Shown here piece after piece: positions 34,370-43,655 of a stretch of 64,000 nt of DNA; position 1 is the stretch's first letter, and the number at the start of each line of letters is the position of its first letter. This DNA comes from Janthinobacterium psychrotolerans (GTDB lineage: Bacteria > Pseudomonadota > Gammaproteobacteria > Burkholderiales > Burkholderiaceae_D). The notes beneath the pieces were generated by a model, which was not told where the DNA came from, searched no databases, and worked only from the letters and a program-made list of their open reading frames with translations. A program made the position numbers and the translations under genes. The DNA is taken from assembly GCF_001677885.1 (NCBI RefSeq), contig NZ_LOCQ01000062.1, forward strand, positions 434,001 to 498,000, written 5' to 3'.

Positions 34370-37300
34370 ATTTGTCCGAACCCTTCGTCAAGCGGCCCAT
34401 CGCCACGGTGCTGCTGACCATCGGCATCGCGCTGGCGGGCATTGGCGCGTTCTTCGTGCTGCCCGTCTCGCCGCTGCCGCAGGTCGATTATCCGACCATT
34501 TCCGTCAGCGCCAGCCTGCCCGGCGCCAGTCCCGACACCATGGCCAGCTCGGTCGCCACGCCGCTGGAACGGCGCCTGGGCGTGATCTCGGGCGTCAATG
34601 AAATGACCTCGTCGTCGAGCACGGGTTCGGCGCGCATCAATCTGCAGTTCGACCTGAACCGCAAGATCGATGCCGCCGCCCGTGAAGTGCAGGCGGCGAT
34701 CGCCGCCTCGCGCGTCGACCTGCCGGCCACCTTGCGCAGCAACCCGACCTACCGCAAGGCCAATCCGTCGGACGCGCCGGTGATCATCCTGGCGCTCACA
34801 TCGAAGACGCGCACGCCGGGCCAGATCTACGACGCCGTGTCGAACCTGGTGCAGCAGAAGGTGGCCCAGGTCAAGGGCGTGGGCGACGTGGAACTGGGCG
34901 GCGGCTCGCTGCCGGCCGTGCGCGTGGAATTGCTGCCGTATCAGCTCAACCACTATGCCGTGTCGATGGAGGACGTGCGCGCCGCCATCCAGGCCAGCAA
35001 CGCCAACCGCCCCAAGGGCGCGGTGACCGGTGATGAACGCAGCCTGCAGATCTATTCGGGCGCCAGCACCGCCTCGGGCGGTCGCAGCGCCGCCGACTAC
35101 CGCAGCCTGGTGGTGGCCTGGCGCGACGGCGCCGCGATCCGCCTCGATGACGTGGCCGAAGTGCAGGACGGCGTCGAGAACAACAATACCCTGGGCCTGT
35201 TCAATGGCGACCCGGCCGTGATCGTGCTGATCACGCGCCAGCCCGGCGCCAATGTGATCGCCACGGTCGACGGCGTGCGCGCGCTGCTGCCGCAGCTGCA
35301 GGCCCAGTTGCCCGGCGACATCAAGCTGCAGGTGGCGTCCGACAGCACCAATTCGATCCGCTCCTCCCTGCACGAGATCGAGTTCACATTGATCTTGTCG
35401 ATCGTGCTGGTGGTGCTGGTGGTCAGCGCCTTTTTGCGCAGCGTGCGCGCCACCATCATTCCGGCGGTGGCCACCATCGTGTCGCTGCTGGGCACCTTTG
35501 GCGTAATGTACATGCTGGGCTTTTCCCTCAACAACCTGTCGCTGATGGCGCTGACGGTGGCCACCGGTTTTGTGGTCGACGACGCCATCGTGGTGCTGGA
35601 AAACACGCAGCGCCATATCGAGGCCGGCATGGACCGCTTCAAGGCGGCCCTGCTGGGCGCGCGCGAAGTGGGTTTTACCGTGCTGTCGATCAGCCTGTCG
35701 CTGGTGGCGGTGTTCATTCCGCTGCTGTTCATGGGCGGCCAGGTGGGACGGCTGTTCCGCGAGTTTGCCGTCACCCTGTCGGCGGCGGTGATGATTTCGC
35801 TGGTCATCTCATTGACGACAACGCCGATGATGTGCGCCTGGCTGCTGAAAAGCGGCGAACAGCATAAAAAGCCGGGCACCATCGCGCGCTGGTTCGAACG
35901 CGGTTTCGACAAGCTGCTCAAGGGCTATGAGCACTGCCTGGACTGGGCCTTGTCGAGCGCCGCGCTGGTGATGACGATCCTGGTGTTTGTGGTCGGCCTG
36001 AACGTGTACCTGTTCGCGGCCGCGCCCAAGGGCTTTTTCCCGCAACAGGACACGGGCCAGATCAACGGCGGCATGCGGGCCGACCAGAGCATCTCGTTCC
36101 AGGCCATGCAGGGCAAGTTGCGCGAACTGGTCAATATCATCAAGGACGATCCGGCGGTCGCCACGGTGGTGGGCTTTACGGGTGGCGGCAGGGCAGGGGG
36201 CGGCTTCATGTTCATCAACCTGAAACCGGCCTCCCAGCGCACCGACAAGGGCCAGGCCGTGATCGCGCGCCTGCGTCCGCAACTGGCCAAGGTGACCGGC
36301 ATTTCCCTGTTTTTGAATCCGGTGCAGGACCTGCGCATGGGCGGACGCTCCAGCAATTCGACCTACCAGTACACCCTGATCAGCGACAACCAGGCCGACC
36401 TGAAAAAATGGGCGGCAAAACTGGCCGACCAGATGAAGTCGCAGCCGGCCCTGATCGACGTCGATACCGACCAGGCGGAAAACGGCGTGGAGACCTTTGT
36501 TTCCATCGACAAGGACCGCGCCACCGAACTGGGAGTGCAGGTGCGCGATATCGACAATGCGCTGTACAACAGCTTCGGCCAGCGCCAGGTGGCGACCATC
36601 TACGATGAACTCAACCAGTACCACGTGATCATGGAAGTGGCGCCGCGCTATGCGCAAAGTCCGGAGGCGCTGCGCTCGGTGTATGTGCCGGCCTCGAATG
36701 CGGCCGCGGTTGCCGGTGCCACCGCTACCGCCACCGCCGCCGGCAGCACGCCGGCCGTCACGTCGGCGGTGAGCGCCACCACCTCGAACAGCACGGCGGC
36801 GCGCGATCCGTCGAGCGGCACGGCGCTGTCCAGCACCCTGGCGACGATGGTGCCGCTGTCCTCGTTCAGCAGCTTTGCCGAAAGCTCGACGGCCACCTCG
36901 ATCAACCACCAGGGAGGGGAGCTGGCCACCACCGTGTCGTTCAACCTGGCCGACGGCTACACCCTCGGTGACGGCCAGGCGGCCGTGGCGCAGGCCGAGT
37001 CGGAGATCGGCATGCCGGTCAATGTGCGCGGCAGCTTCCAGGGTTCGGCCAAGAGCGCCCAGGACAGCAACAAGGAGCAGCCGCTCCTGATCCTGGCGGC
37101 CATCGTGGTGATCTATATCGTGCTGGGCATCTTGTACGAAAGCCTGATCCATCCGATCACGGTGCTGTCGACCTTGCCGTCGGCCGGCGTCGGCGCGGTG
37201 CTGGCGCTGCTGATGTTCCGCATGGAGTTTTCCATCATCGCCCTGATCGGCGTGTTCCTGTTGATCGGCATCGTCAAGAAAAATGCTATATTGATCATCG

Positions 37301-37629
37301 ACTTCGCACTGGAGGCCGAGCGTTCGCGGGGCTTGAGCGCGCTGGAGGCGGTGCGCGAGGCTTGTTTGCTGCGTTTCCGCCCCATCCTGATGACGACGCT
37401 GGCGGCGGCCCTGGGCGCTTTGCCGCTGGCGATCGGCTTCGGCGAGGGGTCCGAGTTACGCCAGCCCTTGGGGGTCGCCATTATCGGCGGCCTGATTGCC
37501 AGCCAGTTGTTGACCTTGCTGACCACCCCGGTGGTCTACATCCTGCTCGACAAACTGCGCACGCGCAGCGCCGACGAGCAGCAATTGAGCCGCATTCCTG
37601 GGCCAGATAACCCGAGCACACAATCATGA
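34366..37629 (+). CDS. mdtC: RND efflux pump subunit, MdtC type, with low-complexity insertion
   Basis: The second RND transporter of the operon has 1087 residues, longer than the usual 1025 or so. It opens [19 protein letters not shown] and has [13 protein letters not shown] and [20 protein letters not shown] as expected. The extra length lies at about residues 775-822, an Ala/Thr/Ser-rich stretch inserted just before the conserved [10 protein letters not shown] strand of the second periplasmic half. In AcrB this place is a short hairpin facing the periplasm. The insertion keeps the reading frame and similar GC. ATGA overlaps join it to mdtB and to the channel gene. Confidence 0.94.
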   Translation: MNLSEPFVKRPIATVLLTIGIALAGIGAFFVLPVSPLPQVDYPTISVSASLPGASPDTMASSVATPLERRLGVISGVNEMTSSSSTGSARINLQFDLNRKIDAAAREVQAAIAASRVDLPATLRSNPTYRKANPSDAPVIILALTSKTRTPGQIYDAVSNLVQQKVAQVKGVGDVELGGGSLPAVRVELLPYQLNHYAVSMEDVRAAIQASNANRPKGAVTGDERSLQIYSGASTASGGRSAADYRSLVVAWRDGAAIRLDDVAEVQDGVENNNTLGLFNGDPAVIVLITRQPGANVIATVDGVRALLPQLQAQLPGDIKLQVASDSTNSIRSSLHEIEFTLILSIVLVVLVVSAFLRSVRATIIPAVATIVSLLGTFGVMYMLGFSLNNLSLMALTVATGFVVDDAIVVLENTQRHIEAGMDRFKAALLGAREVGFTVLSISLSLVAVFIPLLFMGGQVGRLFREFAVTLSAAVMISLVISLTTTPMMCAWLLKSGEQHKKPGTIARWFERGFDKLLKGYEHCLDWALSSAALVMTILVFVVGLNVYLFAAAPKGFFPQQDTGQINGGMRADQSISFQAMQGKLRELVNIIKDDPAVATVVGFTGGGRAGGGFMFINLKPASQRTDKGQAVIARLRPQLAKVTGISLFLNPVQDLRMGGRSSNSTYQYTLISDNQADLKKWAAKLADQMKSQPALIDVDTDQAENGVETFVSIDKDRATELGVQVRDIDNALYNSFGQRQVATIYDELNQYHVIMEVAPRYAQSPEALRSVYVPASNAAAVAGATATATAAGSTPAVTSAVSATTSNSTAARDPSSGTALSSTLATMVPLSSFSSFAESSTATSINHQGGELATTVSFNLADGYTLGDGQAAVAQAESEIGMPVNVRGSFQGSAKSAQDSNKEQPLLILAAIVVIYIVLGILYESLIHPITVLSTLPSAGVGAVLALLMFRMEFSIIALIGVFLLIGIVKKNAILIIDFALEAERSRGLSALEAVREACLLRFRPILMTTLAAALGALPLAIGFGEGSELRQPLGVAIIGGLIASQLLTLLTTPVVYILLDKLRTRSADEQQLSRIPGPDNPSTQS

Positions 37630-39056
37630 GTCAAGTAAAACACCGTACGTCCCCCGTTCCGTCACGCCTGCAGCGCCATCTGCTGGCGCTGGCCGCCTTT
37701 GCGCTGCTGGCCGGCTGCGCCGTGAGCCCGGTTTATCAAGTGCCAGCGACTTCCGCACCGGTGGCGTTCAAGGAGGCCGCCGGCTGGCAGCCCGCCGCCC
37801 CGGCCGACACCCTCGACCGCGGTCCCTGGTGGACCCTGTTCGGCGACACGCAGCTGAACCAGCTGGCCGACGGCATCGACATCTCGAACCAGAACGTGGC
37901 GGCCGCCGTCGCCGCGTACGAACAGGCGCGCGCGCTGGTGCGCGAACAGCGCGCCTCGCTGTTTCCCACTGTGAACCTCACGGGCAGCGGCACGCGCGCG
38001 GGCGGTGGCGGCGGGCAGCAGACCAGCAACAACTATCGCGCCGCGCTCGGCGCTTCCTGGGAGCCGGACATCTGGGGCCGCCTGCGTGCCGGCGTGACCG
38101 GCGCCGATGCCAGTGCTTCGGCCAGCGCGGCCGACCTGGCCGCGGCGCGCCTGTCGGCGCAGGGCGAGCTGGCCACCAATTATTTTTCGCTGCGCCAGAG
38201 CGACGCGCAGATCGCGCTCTTGAATTTCACCATCGACGGCTACCAGCGCGTGCTCGACATCACGCGCAACCGTTTCAGCGCCGGCATCGCGGCCAAGTCG
38301 GATCTGCTGCAGGCGCAGACGCAGCTGGCCAACGCGCAGATCGACCTCTCAAACCAGGTGCGGTCCCGCGCCCAGCTCGAACACGCGATCGCCATTCTGC
38401 TGGGCCGCGCGCCGTCCGACTTCAGCCTGGCGGTGGCGCCGTGGACCATCACCGTGCCCGAGGTGCCGGTCGGCGTGCCATCGACCCTGTTGCAGCGCCG
38501 GCCCGATATCGCCGCCGCCGAGCGCCGCGTGGCGCTGGCCAATGAACAGATCGGCATCGCCCGCTCGGCCTATTACCCCAGCCTGAACCTGACCGGCTCG
38601 TATGGCTCGGGCGCCAGCCGCGTGGGCGATCTGTTCAACGCGTCGTCCAGCCTGTGGTCGCTGGGCGTGTCGGCTGCGCAAACCCTGTTCAACGCCGGCG
38701 CCACCACCGCCAGCGTGGACGCGGCCAAGGCCGGCCACGAGGCGGCCGTGGCGCGTTACCGCCAGACGGTGCTGACGGCTTTCGGCACGGTCGAAGACCA
38801 ATTGTCGGCCACCCGCGCGCTGGCCGGGCAGATCGACCTGCGCCGCCAGGCGTCCGCCGCCGCCGACGAAGTGGAGCAGCAGATGCTGAACCGCTACAAC
38901 GCCGGACAGGTCGGCTACACCGACGTGGTGACGGCGCAGGTGACGGCCCTGTCGGCGCGGCGCCAGCTGGTGCAGGCGCAGGCCGACCGCCAGACCACGG
39001 CGGTGGCCCTGATCCAGGCGCTCGGTGGCGGCTGGCAGGCGCCGGCGCCGCAGTAA
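37626..39056 (+). CDS. RND efflux outer-membrane channel lipoprotein of mdt operon
   Basis: The 476-residue channel has a lipoprotein signal ending in the lipobox LAGC (cysteine near residue 32). Family segments include GPWWTLFGDTQLNQLAD, SWEPDIWGRLRAG, VGVPSTLLQRRPDIAAAERR (20 residues) and YPSLNLTGSYG. It would form the outer-membrane duct for the MdtABC-type pump; E. coli uses the unlinked TolC for this, whereas here the channel is encoded in the operon. It overlaps mdtC by ATGA. A GC-rich hairpin without a T tract follows at 39087-39110 and may mark the operon end. Confidence 0.94.
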   Translation: MSQVKHRTSPVPSRLQRHLLALAAFALLAGCAVSPVYQVPATSAPVAFKEAAGWQPAAPADTLDRGPWWTLFGDTQLNQLADGIDISNQNVAAAVAAYEQARALVREQRASLFPTVNLTGSGTRAGGGGGQQTSNNYRAALGASWEPDIWGRLRAGVTGADASASASAADLAAARLSAQGELATNYFSLRQSDAQIALLNFTIDGYQRVLDITRNRFSAGIAAKSDLLQAQTQLANAQIDLSNQVRSRAQLEHAIAILLGRAPSDFSLAVAPWTITVPEVPVGVPSTLLQRRPDIAAAERRVALANEQIGIARSAYYPSLNLTGSYGSGASRVGDLFNASSSLWSLGVSAAQTLFNAGATTASVDAAKAGHEAAVARYRQTVLTAFGTVEDQLSATRALAGQIDLRRQASAAADEVEQQMLNRYNAGQVGYTDVVTAQVTALSARRQLVQAQADRQTTAVALIQALGGGWQAPAPQ

Positions 39057-39086
39057 GACAGCGTCCATCAGGCCAGTTCCAGTGAA

Positions 39087-39110
39087 CGGCACGGCCTGGT
39101 CGCCGTGCCG
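39087..39110. other. Hairpin after mdt operon
   Basis: A perfect 9-bp stem CGGCACGGC / GCCGTGCCG has a 6-base loop, 30 bp after the channel gene stop. No T run follows on the plus strand, so it is not a textbook intrinsic terminator. It could protect the transcript end or assist factor-dependent termination. Confidence 0.5.
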
Positions 39111-39169
39111 CCAGAGCTGCTGCGCGATTCTCGCATGCCAGGCAGGCTGTGAAATTAATTCGATATTAT

Positions 39170-39206
39170 TTGAAATGTCGTAGTTTTCCGACTTATAATA
39201 TTTCAA
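39170..39206 (+). promoter_or_regulatory. Strong promoter with palindromic arms before arsB
   Basis: TTGAAA (39170-39175) and a perfect TATAAT (39194-39199) are 18 bp apart in a locally A+T-rich stretch. An inverted repeat, TTGAAAT at 39170-39176 and ATTTCAA at 39200-39206, covers both elements. A smaller pair, GTCG/CGAC, lies between. A repressor such as an ArsR protein bound here would block the promoter. No arsR gene lies beside it. Confidence 0.65.
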
Positions 39207-39269
39207 TCATTATTGAAGCGTGGCGCGGGCCGAGGCCATTTTGGGCGCCATATTTTTCCAGGACCAGCC

Positions 39270-40550
39270 GTGCTGATTGCCTTTCTGATTTTTCTCGCCA
39301 CCCTGATCCTGGTCATCTGGCAACCGCGCGGCCTCGGTATCGGCTGGAGCGCCGCCGCCGGCGCCATCGTCGCGCTGCTGGCCGGCGTGATCCATGTCGC
39401 CGATATTCCCGTGGTCTGGCATATCGTCTGGAACGCGACCGGCACCTTCGTGGCCGTGATCATTATCAGCCTGTTGCTGGACAAGGCCGGTTTCTTTGAA
39501 TGGGCGGCGCTGCATGTCGCGCGCTGGGGCCGTGGCAGCGGCAAACGCCTGTTCGTGCTGCTGGTACTGCTGGGTGCAGCCGTGGCGGCCCTGTTCGCCA
39601 ACGATGGCGCGGCGCTGATCCTGACACCGATCGTGATCGCCATGCTGCGGGCGCTGCGCTTTTCGGCCAGGGCCACGCTCGCATTCGTGATGGCGGCCGG
39701 CTTTATCGCCGACACGGCCAGCCTGCCACTGGTGGTGTCGAACCTGGTCAACATCGTCTCGGCGGACTATTTCAATATCGGGTTTGCGCGCTATGCCGCC
39801 GTGATGGCGCCGGTGAACCTGGTGGCCGTTGCCGCGACCCTGGGCGCCCTGATGTGGTTCTTCCGCAAGGACATCCCGGCGAACTACGACCTGGCCCAGC
39901 TCAAGGCGCCTGGCGAGGCGATCCACGACCGTGCCACATTCGTCACCGGCTGGTGGGTGCTGGGCTTGCTGCTGGTGGGCTTTTTCTGGCTGGAGAGCGT
40001 GGGCGTGCCGATCAGCGCTGTCGCCGCGGTGGGCGCGGCGCTGCTGCTGGCGGTGGCCGCGCACGGCCACCGGATTGCGACCCGCGACGTGCTGCGCAAC
40101 GCGCCCTGGCAGGTGGTGGTGTTCTCGCTGGGCATGTACCTGGTCGTCTATGGCTTGCGCAATGCCGGCCTGACCGACTACCTGACCGGCGTGCTCAATA
40201 CCTGCGCGACCTATGGCGTGTGGGGCGCCGCGCTGGGTACGGGCCTGATCACGGCGATCCTGTCGTCGATCATGAACAATATGCCCACCGTGCTGATCGG
40301 CGCATTGTCGATCGATGCCACCACCTCGCAAGGCGTGGTGCGCGAGGCGATGATTTACGCCAACATCATCGGCAGCGATCTGGGGCCGAAGATCACGCCG
40401 ATCGGCAGCCTGGCCACCTTGCTGTGGCTGCACGTCCTGTCAGACAAGGGCATCCGGATTTCTTGGGGCTACTATTTCCGCGTCGGCATCGTCCTGACCT
40501 TGCCGGTGCTGTTGCTCACCCTGGCCGCACTGGCCGTGCGCCTGGCTTGA
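39270..40550 (+). CDS. arsB: Arsenite efflux pump ArsB
   Basis: ArsB exports arsenite and antimonite across the inner membrane. The 426 residues follow the E. coli ArsB pattern very closely: [70 protein letters not shown] (20 residues), [17 protein letters not shown] and [20 protein letters not shown]. Around 12 hydrophobic segments are present. The GTG at 39270 is chosen because AGGA lies six bases upstream and because the protein then begins where E. coli ArsB does; an upstream TTG would add an unlikely leader. A strong promoter stands at 39170-39199. The next gene, 34 bp on, is an ArsN-like acetyltransferase. Confidence 0.95.
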   Translation: MLIAFLIFLATLILVIWQPRGLGIGWSAAAGAIVALLAGVIHVADIPVVWHIVWNATGTFVAVIIISLLLDKAGFFEWAALHVARWGRGSGKRLFVLLVLLGAAVAALFANDGAALILTPIVIAMLRALRFSARATLAFVMAAGFIADTASLPLVVSNLVNIVSADYFNIGFARYAAVMAPVNLVAVAATLGALMWFFRKDIPANYDLAQLKAPGEAIHDRATFVTGWWVLGLLLVGFFWLESVGVPISAVAAVGAALLLAVAAHGHRIATRDVLRNAPWQVVVFSLGMYLVVYGLRNAGLTDYLTGVLNTCATYGVWGAALGTGLITAILSSIMNNMPTVLIGALSIDATTSQGVVREAMIYANIIGSDLGPKITPIGSLATLLWLHVLSDKGIRISWGYYFRVGIVLTLPVLLLTLAALAVRLA

Positions 40551-40584
40551 TATCATGGCGGTGCAAATTGAAAAGGAGACTTGC

Positions 40585-41100
40585 TTGAAAATTCGCGATG
40601 CAAAAAGCACTGATGCCAAGGCAATCGTGGCGATGTACAACCACTTCATCGTCAACACCACCATCACGTTCGAGGAACAGGCCGTCACGGAGAGCGACAT
40701 GGCGCAGCGTATCGCCGACGTGCAGGGCGGGGAGCTGCCCTGGCTGGTTGCCGAGCAGGATGGCGTGGTGCTTGGCTATGCCTACGCCACCAAATGGCGC
40801 GTGCGCCATGCCTACCGATTCTCGGTCGAGAGCACGGTGTACCTGGCGCCGCCGTTTGCCGGCAAGGGCATCGGCAGGCTGCTGTACACGGCCTTGCTCG
40901 GGCGCCTTCGCGAGCAGGGCTGCCATCTGGTCATCGGCGGCATCGCCCAGCCCAATGTCGCCAGCGTGGCCCTGCATGAAGCGCTGGGATTTCAGAAGGT
41001 GGCCGAGTTCAGGGAGGTCGGTTTCAAGTTCGGGCGCTGGGTCGATGTCGGGTACTGGCAGCTGATGCTGTCAGGCGCCATGCCCGGCGACGCTGCCTGA
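40585..41100 (+). CDS. arsN: GNAT N-acetyltransferase, ArsN/phosphinothricin acetyltransferase type
   Basis: A 171-residue GNAT enzyme of the phosphinothricin acetyltransferase group. Family segments are visible as IVAMYNHFIVNTTITFEE, VLGYAYATKWRVRHAYR, ESTVYLAPPFAGKGIGRLLY (acetyl-CoA loop, 20 residues), and LHEALGFQKVAEFREVGFK ending in GYWQLML. ArsN1-type members acetylate arsinothricin, an arsenic-containing antibiotic, and often also phosphinothricin. The location 34 bp after arsB favours the ArsN reading, but phosphinothricin or methionine sulfoximine acetylation is an alternative. The TTG at 40585 is chosen because GGAG stands six bases upstream; an ATG at 40555 has no such site. It overlaps the convergent LysR gene by 30 bp. 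Confidence 0.82.
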   Translation: MKIRDAKSTDAKAIVAMYNHFIVNTTITFEEQAVTESDMAQRIADVQGGELPWLVAEQDGVVLGYAYATKWRVRHAYRFSVESTVYLAPPFAGKGIGRLLYTALLGRLREQGCHLVIGGIAQPNVASVALHEALGFQKVAEFREVGFKFGRWVDVGYWQLMLSGAMPGDAA

Positions 41101-42009
41101 CAGGACGGCATTTGCCCCGGCTTCGCTGAACAGCTCAGCAGTCCAGTCACTGAACGCCCGCATCGCCGGCGACAGGAAGCGCTGATGCGGGTAGAGCAGG
41201 GACACCGGCACCGGCGCCGGCCGCCTGTCGGCCAGCACCTCGATCAATGCGCCGCTGCGCATATGCTCGCTCACCAGGATCCCGGCCAGCTGCATCAAGC
41301 CGTGTCCGGCCAGGCCCAGCTTGATGTACAGCCCGGTCTCGTTGACCGCGGCCGTGCCAGGCAGCGGCACGGCGACATGGACGCCGTTGTCGATGAAATG
41401 CAGCTCGCCGCCGCGCCGCGCCGTGCCGGAAAAGTAATGGACCGCGCGGTGCCGCCGCACCTCGTCCAGGCTCTCCGGAACCCCATGTGCCGCCAGGTAG
41501 GACGGCGCCGCGCAGGTGATCCAGCGCAGCTCGCCCAGGCGGCGCGCCACCAGGGCCGAGTCGTCCAGGCTGCCGGTACGGATGACGCAATCGACGCCTT
41601 CCTGTATCAGGTCCACCTGGCGATCGTTGACGCCGATCATCAGATAGATGTCGGGATAGCGCTGCTGGAATTGCCACAACTGCGGCACGATCACGGCGTG
41701 GGCCAGGCCGCCGGGCATATCGACGCGCAGCCGTCCTTGCGGGCGCTGGCCTGAACCTTGCAGGCACGCTTCGGTGTCGGCGATCAGGTCGACGATGTCG
41801 CGGCAGCGGTGGAGGTAGCGCTCGCCTTCCGGGGTCAGGCCGAGCTTGCGGGTAGAGCGATTGAGCAGGCGCGTCTGCAGGTGCTTTTCCAGCCGCTTGA
41901 TGATGGCGGTGACCGACGACGCGGGCATGCCCAGGATCTCGGCCGCGCGCACGAAACTGCCGCTGTCGACCACGCGAATAAATACCTGCATTGCCTGTAC
42001 GCGATCCAT
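41071..42009 (-). CDS. LysR-family transcriptional regulator
   Basis: The 312-residue regulator starts MDRVQAMQVFIRVVDSGSF, the CrgA/DmlR-like N-terminus, with the recognition helix in MPASSVTAIIKRLEKHLQTR and the wing LLNRSTRKLGLTPEG. The effector domain includes LRVDMPGGLAHAVIVP and DCVIRTGSLDDSALVARRLG. The reading frame stays open far upstream, but the regulator N-terminus fixes the start at 42009. It is divergent from the amidohydrolase gene, its likely target, and its 3' end overlaps the arsN gene by 30 bp. The ligand is unknown. Confidence 0.92.
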   Translation of the reverse strand: MDRVQAMQVFIRVVDSGSFVRAAEILGMPASSVTAIIKRLEKHLQTRLLNRSTRKLGLTPEGERYLHRCRDIVDLIADTEACLQGSGQRPQGRLRVDMPGGLAHAVIVPQLWQFQQRYPDIYLMIGVNDRQVDLIQEGVDCVIRTGSLDDSALVARRLGELRWITCAAPSYLAAHGVPESLDEVRRHRAVHYFSGTARRGGELHFIDNGVHVAVPLPGTAAVNETGLYIKLGLAGHGLMQLAGILVSEHMRSGALIEVLADRRPAPVPVSLLYPHQRFLSPAMRAFSDWTAELFSEAGANAVLSGSVAGHGA

Positions 42010-42156
42010 GGCCAGTCCTTGTAGCGCTGATAGAAACGGCACTATAACCCGGTATTGTTCGGCTTTCCTGCATGGTGAAAACACCGGGCGCCACTTTTTC
42101 CGCGCCGCTGGCGTCGCTAGACTGCCTGTCTGCCATAGCCCACACAGGAATCCGCC

Positions 42157-43545
42157 ATGCTTGAACCAGACCGTCAAATGTTGGCGCCGCTCGCGCCCGT
42201 CCCCCGCAAGATGCTGATCAAGGGCGCGACCATCATCAGCATGGATGGCGCCGTCGGCAATCTGCCCGGTGGCGATATCCTGATCGCCGATGGTGCCATT
42301 GCCGCCATCGGCCCGGACCTGCAAGATGACGGCGCCGAAGTGATCGATGCGGCAGGCATGATCGCCATTCCGGGCATGGTCGATACCCATCGCCATGCCT
42401 GGGAAGGCCAGCTGCGCCGCATCAACCCCAATGCCGCCACGCTCGAGGACTACTGCAACGCCACCCATTTTTCGTTTGCCAGATACTACCGGCCGCGCGA
42501 CATCTACGTGGGCAACCTGCTCACAGCTTTGGGATGCATCGATGCCGGCATCACCACCGTGATCGACAATTCGCACAACAGCCGCACGGCGGCGCATTGC
42601 GACGCGGCGGTCGACGCGCTGCTCGATACCGGTATCCGCGCAGTGCACGCCGCTGGCGCGCCGGTGGCGGGCGATTGGGACCAGGCGCATTGGCCCGGCA
42701 GCCTGGCGCGCCTGCAGGCCCGGTATTTCAGCGACCCCGACAGCCTGGTGACGCTGGCCATGATGGCGCAGCTGGAACCGCAGCAGTGGGCCATTGCGCG
42801 GCAGCTGGGCATCCCCATCGTGACCGAGTTTTTCGGTGGCGCCATGGCAACCGAGCTGGAAAGCCTGCACCAGCGTGGCCTGCTGGGCAGCGACAATATC
42901 TTCAACCACTGCACCTGCCTGCCCGACGCCGGCTGGGCCATGTTGCGCGAGGCCGGCGTGCGCGTCAACGTGTGTCCGCGCTCGGACGCCCATTACGGTA
43001 TCGAGGACGGCATGCACGCCTGGCAGGCGGCGCTGCACCACGGCATCCGCCCCGGCCTCAGTGTCGACAACGAGACCTCGTACAGCGGCGACATGTTCAT
43101 GGAAATGCGCGTCGCGTTCTACCTGCAGCGGGCCTTGGCGCATGGCCAGCGTGTCCATGGCCATCGCCATGCGCCGCCGCCCACCGATGCGTGGCGCCTG
43201 CTGCAGGCGGCCACCATCGACGGCGCCGCGGTGGCGGGACTGGAGCGGCGCATCGGCAGCCTGGCGCCGGGCAAGCAGGCCGACCTGGTCTTGATACGCA
43301 CCGGCGACCTTAACCTTTACCCGGTCAACAACGCCATCGGCACCGTGGTGCACGCGGCCGAGCGCAGCAATATCGATACCGTCGTCATAGGCGGGCGCGT
43401 GCGCAAGCGCGGCGGCGTGGTGCCGGGTGTCGACCAGGCAGCACTGCGCGCCGCCATCGACGAGTCCTGCACTCACCTGTACACCGCCGCCGGCTACCTG
43501 CCCGACCTGTTTGCCGCCTCGTTCGCGCCGATACACCAGCCGTAA
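42157..43545 (+). CDS. Amidohydrolase family protein
   Basis: This 462-residue enzyme of the TRZ/ATZ-type metal hydrolases starts with the small composite sheet MLIKGATIISMDG and DILIADGAIAAIG. The HxH metal motif is present at H78/H80 (MVDTHRHAWEG), another metal His is seen in NHCTCLPDAGW, and a catalytic-type Asp in SVDNETSYSGDMF. The third His normally found after the fourth strand (usual VHxG/HIAE region) is replaced; the site reads IVTEFFGG. The C-terminal RIGSLAPGKQADLVLIRTGD is typical. Substrates for the family include triazines, guanine and N-acyl compounds; this one cannot be assigned. A LysR gene is divergent 147 bp away. Confidence 0.88.
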   Translation: MLEPDRQMLAPLAPVPRKMLIKGATIISMDGAVGNLPGGDILIADGAIAAIGPDLQDDGAEVIDAAGMIAIPGMVDTHRHAWEGQLRRINPNAATLEDYCNATHFSFARYYRPRDIYVGNLLTALGCIDAGITTVIDNSHNSRTAAHCDAAVDALLDTGIRAVHAAGAPVAGDWDQAHWPGSLARLQARYFSDPDSLVTLAMMAQLEPQQWAIARQLGIPIVTEFFGGAMATELESLHQRGLLGSDNIFNHCTCLPDAGWAMLREAGVRVNVCPRSDAHYGIEDGMHAWQAALHHGIRPGLSVDNETSYSGDMFMEMRVAFYLQRALAHGQRVHGHRHAPPPTDAWRLLQAATIDGAAVAGLERRIGSLAPGKQADLVLIRTGDLNLYPVNNAIGTVVHAAERSNIDTVVIGGRVRKRGGVVPGVDQAALRAAIDESCTHLYTAAGYLPDLFAASFAPIHQP

Positions 43546-43655
43546 GGCGTGTTGGAACAAGCAGCCCAGATTCAGCTTTTCAAGCACAGGCTGGGTGATA
43601 GAATGCAAGATTATTAATTGCCGGCCGTGGCATGCCGTGGCGGGTCTTGCAGACG

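Noticed and set aside
39060..39269. arsR-like gene upstream of arsB
   Set aside because: The 200 bp between the channel gene and arsB hold a hairpin and a promoter only; no frame is long enough.
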